From assembly GCA_017419065.1 (NCBI GenBank), contig JAFOMB010000179.1, positions 1 to 12,078 of the forward strand: DNA of 12,078 bases, written 5' to 3'. The position numbers and the translations under genes were made by a program. Below are positions 6,270-12,078 of this stretch, piece after piece; position 1 is the stretch's first letter; every line of letters begins with the position of its first letter. Below the pieces are notes generated by a model, which did not search any database, was not told where the DNA came from, and saw only the letters and a program-made list of their open reading frames with translations. Source of the DNA: Erysipelotrichaceae bacterium. GTDB taxonomy: Bacteria; Bacillota_I; Bacilli_A; Erysipelotrichales; Erysipelotrichaceae.

Positions 6270-6967
6270 CAGCGCTTCTCCTCTTTCTTTTCTGAAAGGG
6301 CCTTATCGAGGTCGACTCTGGAATCCTCTTCTTCGATCTCCTCTTCCTCTTCTTCTGTCACGGCATTCTCCTGGTAGATCTCATCGAGATCCTTCATGAC
6401 AGACGGACGGATGAGGTCGGTGAATAAGGCCGGTACGACCAGTAAAGCCAGTGGAATGATCTGGACGATCGTGATGAGGACATAGAGCAGCAGGACAAAG
6501 AAAGCGCTGCGTAAAGGCTTCTTCATCGCCAGCATGGCTGCGATACGCAAGATCGTGCCGATACCGGCTTCAAAACGGGACAGTGCCGGCGGAATGAAGA
6601 TGATCATCGGGATCAGGACAAAAGACAGGGCGACCCCCAGGATCATGTATAAGAGACCCCAGATGTTGATCTTCCAGATCTGATAGCCTGTCCAGAGACC
6701 TTCTGCCGTGATGGCGATGATCAGGATGGAGATCAATGACAGCTTGATACCGTCCTTGAGGTTGTCTTTGAAGGAGGCATAGAAGTCTTTCAGGATCCCG
6801 TTGCCTCTTCCCGGTCCGAAGATGACCTGGCGGACCGTATGAAAAAGCGCTGCCGAAGACGGCACTAACGTCACTAACGGAATAGAGAAGATGATCCAGA
6901 GGATGGAGACGATCACCATATTGGCGATCGCTTCCAGCATCTTTATGAAAGGACTGTCGTAATTCAT
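6269..6967 (-). CDS. YesL/DUF624 family membrane protein
   Basis: The 232-residue protein has about four hydrophobic segments (roughly 14-34, 74-95, 101-127, 154-182). It carries the family's N-terminal pattern, with an LWIIFSIPLVTLVPSSAALF segment (23-42), followed by GNGILKDFYASFKDN. YesL-type proteins are routinely encoded with LplB/YtcP-type sugar permeases; their biochemical role is not established. The tail is unusual: a run of Glu (about 204-215, TEEEEEEIEEED) followed by a charged end, well past the last membrane segment. The ATG lies three bases after the deacetylase stop and has no Shine-Dalgarno sequence, which suggests translation by re-initiation from the upstream gene. The next gene overlaps by one base. 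Family assignment is good; function unknown. Confidence 0.85.
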   Translation of the reverse strand: MNYDSPFIKMLEAIANMVIVSILWIIFSIPLVTLVPSSAALFHTVRQVIFGPGRGNGILKDFYASFKDNLKDGIKLSLISILIIAITAEGLWTGYQIWKINIWGLLYMILGVALSFVLIPMIIFIPPALSRFEAGIGTILRIAAMLAMKKPLRSAFFVLLLYVLITIVQIIPLALLVVPALFTDLIRPSVMKDLDEIYQENAVTEEEEEEIEEEDSRVDLDKALSEKKEEKR

Positions 6968-6970
6968 AGT

Positions 6971-7822
6971 TTATAAAGGAGTGTCTTTGATATGGGTCAG
7001 GGTACCGGCTTTGATTTCCTCTACAGTATGGAAGGAAGTACCGATCAATAGATCGGTCGAAGTCGGATTATAGATCATGGACCCGTCTACACTATATTCT
7101 AACATCTTATAAGCCTCCAGATACTCCAGGATCTCGCTGTTGGTCGCAAACCAGATCTCCTCCTCATGAGGAGAGACCATCTTCAGGAGCTCTTCGATGC
7201 GTTCCCAGTTGTCATCCCTGTCGAATTCATACGCATGGCCCCAGACATAGAATAAAGAGGCTTTCATGACCGGTTTCTCAAGGAACTGTTTCGCCAGTTC
7301 AAAGAGTTTTTCATCGTTATGATGACAGGTCGGATCCAGAGCTAAAGGATCCTTCGGAAGATCGAAGGAATACGTGGAGTTTACAGTGCGGGCTCCCTTG
7401 TATCCGGCGATCTTCAATAATTCCTTGACTTTATCATTATAGAAACCGAAGGGATATGCAAACATGGTCAACGGCTTCTCAGCGATCTTCTCCAATTGTC
7501 TCTTGTCTTCCAAAATCTCATATATGGCATAGGGACTTCCTAAAGAAGTGAGATCGGAATGATAGAGGGAATGACCGCCGATTTCCTGGTTTTTATAGAG
7601 TTCTTTCGCTTCAGCCGGCGTGACCTTTGAAATATCGAAAGGCATCCCTTCCGGGCTCTGATATCCCAGGACACCATATCCCAGATTGAACGTCCCCTTC
7701 ACATGGTATTTCTCACAGAGTGCCACCAGTCTTCGATCCTGTATGACACCGTCATCATAGCTCAGTGTGAAGGCCTTTCTCTTTCCTCCCGGAAACAGGA
7801 GGACATCAAATCGCTTTCCCAT
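6971..7822 (-). CDS. Polysaccharide deacetylase (carbohydrate esterase 4-like), cytoplasmic
   Basis: The 283-residue protein shows the NodB-homology motifs: LSYDDG (20-25; Asp23 and Asp24, the base and a metal ligand), GGHSLYHSD with metal-binding His84 and His88, AYPFG (122-126), and a late WGHAYEF with His196 as likely general acid. CE4 enzymes remove N- or O-acetyl groups from glycans using a divalent metal. There is no signal peptide or membrane anchor, so it should act inside the cell on an imported saccharide, unlike most secreted family members. GAGGA sits only a few bases before the ATG. A terminator-like hairpin is just upstream, and the YesL gene follows after three bases. Fold confident, substrate unknown. 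Confidence 0.88.
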   Translation of the reverse strand: MGKRFDVLLFPGGKRKAFTLSYDDGVIQDRRLVALCEKYHVKGTFNLGYGVLGYQSPEGMPFDISKVTPAEAKELYKNQEIGGHSLYHSDLTSLGSPYAIYEILEDKRQLEKIAEKPLTMFAYPFGFYNDKVKELLKIAGYKGARTVNSTYSFDLPKDPLALDPTCHHNDEKLFELAKQFLEKPVMKASLFYVWGHAYEFDRDDNWERIEELLKMVSPHEEEIWFATNSEILEYLEAYKMLEYSVDGSMIYNPTSTDLLIGTSFHTVEEIKAGTLTHIKDTPL

Positions 7823-7836
7823 AGTTCCTCTTTTCT

Positions 7837-7861
7837 AAAAAGGTCCGCCTCAGCGGACCTT
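7837..7861 (-). terminator. Terminator-like hairpin inside the transporter locus
   Basis: On the - strand a 9-base-pair perfect stem (AAGGTCCGC / GCGGACCTT) with a TGAG loop is followed by a short T run. It lies a few bases after the serine hydrolase stop and only about 14 bases before the deacetylase ATG. I see no convincing promoter between the two genes or in the hydrolase 3' end. It is therefore probably a partial terminator or RNA-stabilising hairpin that lowers expression of the three downstream genes. Confidence 0.75.
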
Positions 7862-7866
7862 GTGTT

Positions 7867-9366
7867 TTAAAGCTTTACAGCTGTGATCGGTTCCGGTTCT
7901 CCGAATTTGAAGGCCGAATTGTTTCCGGCATCCACCTTTACGCTGTCCCCTTCAAAGGTCAGAGTATAGGTATCCTGGATGCAGGTCTCTACCCATCTGC
8001 CATGCATGACCAGAACGTTGTCTTCCTTCCAGTAAGCATCGCCCAGATAGAGCTGTGTGAGATCTTCCGGCTTGCCTAAGAGGTTGGAGAAACGGGTTCC
8101 GTTCGTGGTGAAGCGGATCTTCTCTTGCCTTCCGGACTCTGTGACGAAGTTCCAGACGAGGCCGTAGACGTCAAAGTCGAGAGAGAATGTCCTGATCTTA
8201 TCCGGTCCGGTACCGTTCATGAAGTTGCCTCCAAACGGCGTGAAGACACCGGTCTTGACTTCATACTTCTTTCCGCTTACTTCCTTGACGAGCGGAGAGA
8301 ATGGCTGACAAGGCGGATTGCCGATGTTGAGACGACTCAGCTTTCTCGTCAGTCTGCCATAGGCTTCATCGTTTTCCGGCAGGACTTCATCGCCCAGGAT
8401 CTTTTCGACAAAGTCCCAGGTGATATTCTGTGTGCTCTGTGCCCAGTGCGCACCAACGGCTGTTTCCGTGATGCCGATCTCCATGTCCTGATCCGGCAGG
8501 ATGATCGTGAACTGACCCATTGCGCCGTCAGCACGGTAGGCGTTGTGCGGCTTGCACATCCAGATCTGGAAGCCGTAGCCTAAGAAGTTATCGGAAGCTT
8601 CCGGATTGTTGATGGACTCGGTCGCGGAATCGTTCTGATTGGTGGTAGCGAGTCTGACATAGTCTTCAGCCAGGATCCTCTCGCCTTCCCAGACACCGCC
8701 GTCCGCATAGAGCTTCATGAGACGGAAGTTGTCTTCGGTCGTAGCGTAGAGACCGCCGCCGCCGACTTCCATGCCGTCAGCCATGCAGGCCCAGCGCAGG
8801 TTGTCCGGATCGATGCCGATCTTATTGAAAAGACGAGGTGTCAGATAGTCGTGCAATCCTAAACCGGTCTTCTTGCGGACGATCGCTCCCAGCATGGTGG
8901 AACCGACAGAGTTGTACATATAGGTGGTACCTGGCTTGTGATTGACCGGGGTGTGCAGGAAGTCCTTGATCCAGTGCTCGGAATTCCAAGGCATCGTGTC
9001 CATACCGCAGCCCATGCATAAGACATCGCGGATGGTCAGAAGCTTGAGGTTCTCGCTCGGCTCTTCCGGAGATTCATCCGGGAAGATGTCGATGAGTCTC
9101 TCATCGAGCTTTAAAAGACCTTCGGTATAGGCGATACCGACAGCGGTAGCGGCGTAGGTCTTGGTGTGGGACTGCAGGCCGTGTCTGAGGTTTGGTCCAA
9201 ACGGAGTCCACCAGCCCTGGGTGACGAGCTTTCCATGACGCATGATCATGAGACCGTGCATCTCTGTCTGGCTCTTTTCCAGATTATCGATGTATTCGAG
9301 TATGAGATCGCTGGAGATACCGACCTCTTCCGGTCTGGCGGTTTCAAACGGTTTTCTGTACTCCAT
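7867..9366 (-). CDS. Serine hydrolase, beta-lactamase class C / esterase-like
   Basis: The 499-residue protein has the class C beta-lactamase/penicillin-binding-protein fold motifs: the SxxK box SHTK (Ser66 nucleophile, Lys69), the Tyr box as YNS (Tyr151) within PGTTYMYNSVGS, and a third-motif region RADGAMGQF (278-286). About 150 beta-rich residues (350-499) follow the catalytic domain. Such proteins act as esterases, peptidases or amidases on small acyl or D-amino-acid substrates. No signal peptide is present, so it is predicted cytoplasmic and would work on imported compounds. Its ribosome binding site AAAGGA is part of the 3' end of the permease gene, whose stop codon lies three bases before the ATG, so translation is probably coupled. 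The gene ends at a hairpin. Fold secure; the reaction is unknown and beta-lactam resistance is unlikely. Confidence 0.88.
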   Translation of the reverse strand: MEYRKPFETARPEEVGISSDLILEYIDNLEKSQTEMHGLMIMRHGKLVTQGWWTPFGPNLRHGLQSHTKTYAATAVGIAYTEGLLKLDERLIDIFPDESPEEPSENLKLLTIRDVLCMGCGMDTMPWNSEHWIKDFLHTPVNHKPGTTYMYNSVGSTMLGAIVRKKTGLGLHDYLTPRLFNKIGIDPDNLRWACMADGMEVGGGGLYATTEDNFRLMKLYADGGVWEGERILAEDYVRLATTNQNDSATESINNPEASDNFLGYGFQIWMCKPHNAYRADGAMGQFTIILPDQDMEIGITETAVGAHWAQSTQNITWDFVEKILGDEVLPENDEAYGRLTRKLSRLNIGNPPCQPFSPLVKEVSGKKYEVKTGVFTPFGGNFMNGTGPDKIRTFSLDFDVYGLVWNFVTESGRQEKIRFTTNGTRFSNLLGKPEDLTQLYLGDAYWKEDNVLVMHGRWVETCIQDTYTLTFEGDSVKVDAGNNSAFKFGEPEPITAVKL

Positions 9367-9369
9367 AGA

Positions 9370-10284
9370 TTATCCTTTCACGCCGCCGACGACCATACCC
9401 TTGATGAGTTCCTTCTGAACGAACGGATAGATCGCCAGGATCGGGATGAGAGCGATGATGGCGACAGCCATTCTCGCTGATTCCGTAGGCAGATTTCTCG
9501 ATGCCAGCATGACCGCCTCATTCGAGAGGTCAGTCGTCTTCAGGAACTGGATGGAATCCATGAGTTTCTTCAGATAGTCCTGGATGGTGTAGAGTTTCGG
9601 GTTATTGATGTAGTAGATACCGGCTGTCCAGTTGTTCCAGTAGCCAAGAGCGGAGAACAGACCGATGGTCGTCATGATCGGCTTGGAGAGCGGGACCATG
9701 ATCTTGGAGTAGATCGTCCAGTCCTTGGCACCGTCAAGACGGGCTGCTTCGATGATGGAATACGGGATATTCGCATTGAAGTAGTTTCTGACGAGCAGGA
9801 CGTTCATGCCGCCCATCAGAGCACCCGGTAAGAGGTAGGCCCAGATCGTATCCTTGATGTGGAAGAGTCTGGTCCAGACCATATAGGAAGCGACCATACC
9901 GCCGTTGAACAGCATCGTGAAGAACAGCAGGAAGGCGAAGAAGTTTCTCGGTTTGAAATCCTTACGGGAGAGCGGATAGGCAAACATCGAGGTCATGATC
10001 AGAGAAGCGATCGTACCGATGACGGTGACGACGATGGTAAGGCCATAAGCTCTGGCGATCGTGGCTCTCTTGGCCCACATGAAGGCGTAGGCATCTAAGG
10101 ACCACTCATCCGGGATGAAGCGGTAGCCGCGTACGAGAGATGCTTCGGAAGACAGGGAAACTGTCAGCATCAGGATAAGCGGTACGACGCAGAACAGCAT
10201 CAGGAGGATCATGATGACAAGAGCGGTATAGTGGAAACCTCTCTCGCCTTTCATCAATTGGATCTTGTTTTTCTTGGTTGCCAT
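9370..10284 (-). CDS. Sugar ABC transporter permease, LplC/YtcP-like (CUT1)
   Basis: This 304-residue integral membrane protein has an N-terminal membrane helix (about 19-41) and a central transport domain. The ATPase-docking EAA loop is EAARLDGAKDW (179-189), ending in VPLSKP. The C-terminal sequence FVQKELIKGMVVGGVKG is typical of the LplC/YtcP branch of MalG-like permeases, as is FNGGMVASYMV in the middle. It would pair with the upstream LplB-like permease to form the membrane channel. AGGAGG lies five bases before the ATG, and the preceding gene stops nine bases upstream. The substrate cannot be read from the sequence; relatives transport complex plant or host oligosaccharides. Confidence 0.92.
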   Translation of the reverse strand: MATKKNKIQLMKGERGFHYTALVIMILLMLFCVVPLILMLTVSLSSEASLVRGYRFIPDEWSLDAYAFMWAKRATIARAYGLTIVVTVIGTIASLIMTSMFAYPLSRKDFKPRNFFAFLLFFTMLFNGGMVASYMVWTRLFHIKDTIWAYLLPGALMGGMNVLLVRNYFNANIPYSIIEAARLDGAKDWTIYSKIMVPLSKPIMTTIGLFSALGYWNNWTAGIYYINNPKLYTIQDYLKKLMDSIQFLKTTDLSNEAVMLASRNLPTESARMAVAIIALIPILAIYPFVQKELIKGMVVGGVKG

Positions 10285-10293
10285 GATAACCTC

Positions 10294-11256
10294 CTAGAAC
10301 AGGGAATTCTCCGGATTGATCTTGCGGACTGCCAGGTTCGACAGCATGACCAGGATAAAGCCGATGACGGCCTGGAAGACACTGGCTGCCGAGGACTGAC
10401 CGACGTTGTTGGATAAGATAAGAGCACGGTAGACGAAGGTATCGATCGTCTGTGTCGTCTCATACAGCATGCCGTTTCCGAGCGGTACCTGGTAGAAGAG
10501 ACCGAAGTCGGAGTTGAAGATACGGCCGATCGATAACAGCAGCATCATCGTGATCATCGGTTTCAGTAACGGTAAGGTGATATAGCGGATCTGTTCGAGC
10601 TTGGTAGCGCCGTCGATACGGGCCGATTCATAAAGACCCTTGTCGATACCGCCGATGGAAGCCATGTAGATGACCGAGGATTGTCCGGCACCCTGCCAGA
10701 TATGTACGATGGTCAGGATGATAGGCCAGTAGGCAGCGGTCGTATACCAGGCGATCGGATTGTCCTTGAAGATCGTCGCATTGAGATAGCCGTAGCTCTG
10801 GCTCAGGAATGCGTAGACGAGGAAGGACAGGATGACCGCAGATACCATGGACGGGAAGCAGATGATCGGCTGGATGACTTTGGCGATCTTCCGCTGGGCG
10901 ATCTCATTCATGCATAAGGCGATGAACACCGCGATGATGAGGTCCATGATGATCCATACGGCATTGTAGGCCAGAGTGTTGCGGATCATGATGAAGGCAT
11001 CCTTCGTCTTGAAGAGATATTCGAAGTTGTCCAGTCCGCACCACGGGCTCTTGAAGATACCGACCGAGTAGTTGATCCTCTTGAACGCCAAAAGGATACC
11101 GAACATCGGCAGGTAGTTGTTTGCGACGAGATAGAGCAGTCCCGGCAGCATCATCAGATACAGCGGGAAATCATTTTGGAATTTTTCTTTTCGCCGGAGT
11201 TTTTCCTGTTGTTTCAGGATGTCGTCAAACTCCGAGGCTGTCTTGATTTCAGACAT
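10294..11256 (-). CDS. Sugar ABC transporter permease, LplB/YteP-like (CUT1)
   Basis: The chosen start is the ATG at 11256-11254, preceded by AAGGAG at a normal distance. An in-frame ATG 30 bases upstream lacks such a site. The resulting 320-residue protein has a charged, coiled N-terminal tail (about 1-28), a first membrane helix from about 31, and several more helices. The EAA loop ESARIDGATKLEQI (210-223) precedes LPLLKP. MLPGLLYLVANNYLPMFG and the VGQSSAASVFQAVIGF segment near the end are typical of LplB/YteP permeases. It is the first gene after the promoter at 11320-11347 and is followed closely by the partner permease. A lipoprotein substrate-binding protein usually sits beside such genes but is not present downstream here. 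Confidence 0.92.
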   Translation of the reverse strand: MSEIKTASEFDDILKQQEKLRRKEKFQNDFPLYLMMLPGLLYLVANNYLPMFGILLAFKRINYSVGIFKSPWCGLDNFEYLFKTKDAFIMIRNTLAYNAVWIIMDLIIAVFIALCMNEIAQRKIAKVIQPIICFPSMVSAVILSFLVYAFLSQSYGYLNATIFKDNPIAWYTTAAYWPIILTIVHIWQGAGQSSVIYMASIGGIDKGLYESARIDGATKLEQIRYITLPLLKPMITMMLLLSIGRIFNSDFGLFYQVPLGNGMLYETTQTIDTFVYRALILSNNVGQSSAASVFQAVIGFILVMLSNLAVRKINPENSLF

Positions 11257-11262
11257 AGTACT

Positions 11263-11268
11263 CTCCTT
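11263..11268 (-). promoter_or_regulatory. Ribosome binding site that decides the LplB-like permease start
   Basis: AAGGAG on the - strand lies six bases before the ATG at 11256 and falls inside the longer open frame. This favours the shorter 320-residue protein. Confidence 0.7.
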
Positions 11269-11319
11269 ACCTGTAGAATCATCCATAATTCCATGGTAGT
11301 AAAAAGGTCTTTCTCATAC

Positions 11320-11347
11320 ATTAAAAAAAGTACACTGAATTTGTCAT
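11320..11347 (-). promoter_or_regulatory. Probable sigma-A promoter of the permease operon
   Basis: On the - strand ATGACA (11347-11342, five of six -35 matches) is followed after 16 bases by TTTAAT (11325-11320, five of six -10 matches). The -35 overlaps the stop codon of the upstream membrane-anchored protein. It would give a leader of about 55-60 bases before the permease ATG. No clear catabolite-repression (cre) site was seen beside it. Confidence 0.5.
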
Positions 11348-12018
11348 TTTCTATTTAATAAATATGCCTTCAGAAAAGCAGAGGCTTCCTCCATGTGTTC
11401 CCCGGAAGCGGCGATGCCCAGGACAACGTCATGATGATAGTAGCCGGCCTTCTGTAAGAAGGAATCCTCTTTGAGGAGGATGCCGAAAGGCACAGATGTC
11501 CCGTCGTCCTTTGTCACGGTATAGAGGTCTTCTTTGGCCTTTTCAAGGGTCTCTTCATCCAGCAGGACACTCAGATCCGCAAAGGCATCCTGCTTCGCGA
11601 AGCTGTCGAAATGCGCCGGATCGGAGACATAGAGGTCGACTTCTCCCAGGGTAAACAGAGCAGAGAGGACCTCCAGGGAACTCATGTCTTCCCGTCCCTC
11701 CTCTTCGCTCAGAAAGAGGTCGGTACGCACATCGATCTTTCCCCTGTCCCTTCTATCCGTGAGTCCGTAGATCTCTTCAAAGACGCTCTCATCGCCTTCT
11801 ACGACCAAGGAGTCGCTGTTGACCAGGACGGCACGCATCTTGACCGGCACAGTAAAGACAGACCGGAAGATGAAGGAGACAAGCAGGAAAATCACGATCA
11901 AAGCGATGATGATCGGGACCTTGTAGTAGTCATAGAGAAAAGTCAGTTTACTCTTTTTATCAGGAAGTTCCTTAAACTGCTTTCTGTCTTTTTCCAGCTG
12001 ATCAAGCCACCTGTTCAT
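11344..12018 (-). CDS. Membrane-anchored protein with an extracellular domain resembling part of a solute-binding protein
   Basis: The 224-residue protein has a charged cytoplasmic N-terminus, a single membrane helix (about 34-51) and an external domain of about 170 residues; no lipobox is seen. The external part contains patterns found in the C-terminal lobe of sugar-binding proteins: EVDLYVSDPAHFDSFAKQDA, FADLSVLLDEE, SVPFGILLKEDSF, and HMEEASAFLKAYL near the end. Its size is well under the usual 400-550 residues of a full binding protein. It directly precedes the permease genes, so it may be an accessory sensor or docking factor for the transporter; this is inference. AGGAGG stands five bases before the ATG. 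I do not know a characterised relative. Confidence 0.7.
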   Translation of the reverse strand: MNRWLDQLEKDRKQFKELPDKKSKLTFLYDYYKVPIIIALIVIFLLVSFIFRSVFTVPVKMRAVLVNSDSLVVEGDESVFEEIYGLTDRRDRGKIDVRTDLFLSEEEGREDMSSLEVLSALFTLGEVDLYVSDPAHFDSFAKQDAFADLSVLLDEETLEKAKEDLYTVTKDDGTSVPFGILLKEDSFLQKAGYYHHDVVLGIAASGEHMEEASAFLKAYLLNRK

Positions 12019-12076
12019 CGTTTCCTCCTTTCCCGTTCCGCCAGTCGAACGGACTGGATCCTACCATCTTGTGGAA
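12002..12076 (-). CDS. Possible 3' end of an upstream gene (partial, frame uncertain)
   Basis: On the - strand two frames are open from the window edge. One (codons from 12076 to the TGA at 12004-12002) uses codons like the neighbouring genes (TTC, AAG, GGA, CCG, GAC). It reads HKMVGSSPFDWRNGKGGNDE and overlaps the next gene by 17 bases. The other ends at TGA 12017-12015 in a classic ATGA overlap but is Arg-rich and uses rarer codons. Only about 20 residues are visible, so no function can be given. Confidence 0.3.
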   Translation of the reverse strand, partial: FHKMVGSSPFDWRNGKGGNDEQVA

Positions 12077-12078
12077 GA

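Noticed and set aside
7867..9366. Beta-lactam resistance gene
   Set aside because: The fold is shared with many esterases and peptidases. The protein has no export signal, has a long C-terminal domain, and sits in a sugar uptake locus.
11257..11286. Ten-residue N-terminal extension of the LplB-like permease
   Set aside because: The upstream ATG has no ribosome binding site, and the AAGGAG for the shorter protein lies inside the extension.
12042..12058. Inverted repeat CCAGTC-GAACG-GACTGG as a terminator or operator
   Set aside because: The stem is only six pairs, has no T tract, and probably lies in the coding end of the upstream gene.

Overview
The window looks like a Bacillota chromosome, most plausibly an Erysipelotrichia- or Lachnospiraceae-type gut bacterium. 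This rests on AGGAGG-type ribosome binding sites, lipobox lipoproteins with simple E/P linkers, a YesL-type membrane protein, LplB/YtcP-type sugar permeases and short hairpin-plus-U-tract terminators. No marker gene allows a species assignment. Genes fill nearly all of it; the longest gap is about 150 bases. The first 877 bases are read on the + strand and everything else on the - strand.

Left part (1-877, +): the C-terminal two-thirds or more of a HicB-type antitoxin, followed 13 bases later by a lipoprotein peptidyl-prolyl isomerase of the cyclophilin type. A strong hairpin (877-902) ends this unit.

Middle-left (901-4107, -): an aminotransferase of the MalY/PatB-like fold type I group, then an unrecognised protein with two 27-residue helical repeats and an alpha/beta C-terminal domain, then a stand-alone reverse transcriptase. 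Between the last two lie 145 bases that are very rich in inverted repeats and are bounded by 11-base complementary arms. The reverse transcriptase lacks the usual PQG motif, has no Shine-Dalgarno sequence, and shows no maturase or endonuclease domain. RT plus structured upstream RNA is the architecture of retrons and of several defence-associated RT systems, so this is the best candidate here for an undescribed system.

Middle (4261-5022, -): a single-gene lipoprotein with two predicted OB-like domains, with its own promoter and terminator.

Right part (5115-12018, -): a carbohydrate uptake locus. In transcription order it holds a membrane-anchored protein resembling part of a solute-binding protein (11344-12018), a promoter, two CUT1-type permeases (LplB-like and LplC/YtcP-like), a class C beta-lactamase-like serine hydrolase, an internal terminator-like hairpin, a polysaccharide deacetylase, a YesL/DUF624 membrane protein and a dedicated ATPase. 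Several genes are 1-9 bases apart, with stop codons inside or next to the following start signals. The two hydrolases have no signal peptide. The inference is that an acylated or N-acetylated glycan is imported and deacylated in the cytoplasm. No ordinary lipoprotein binding protein lies in the window.
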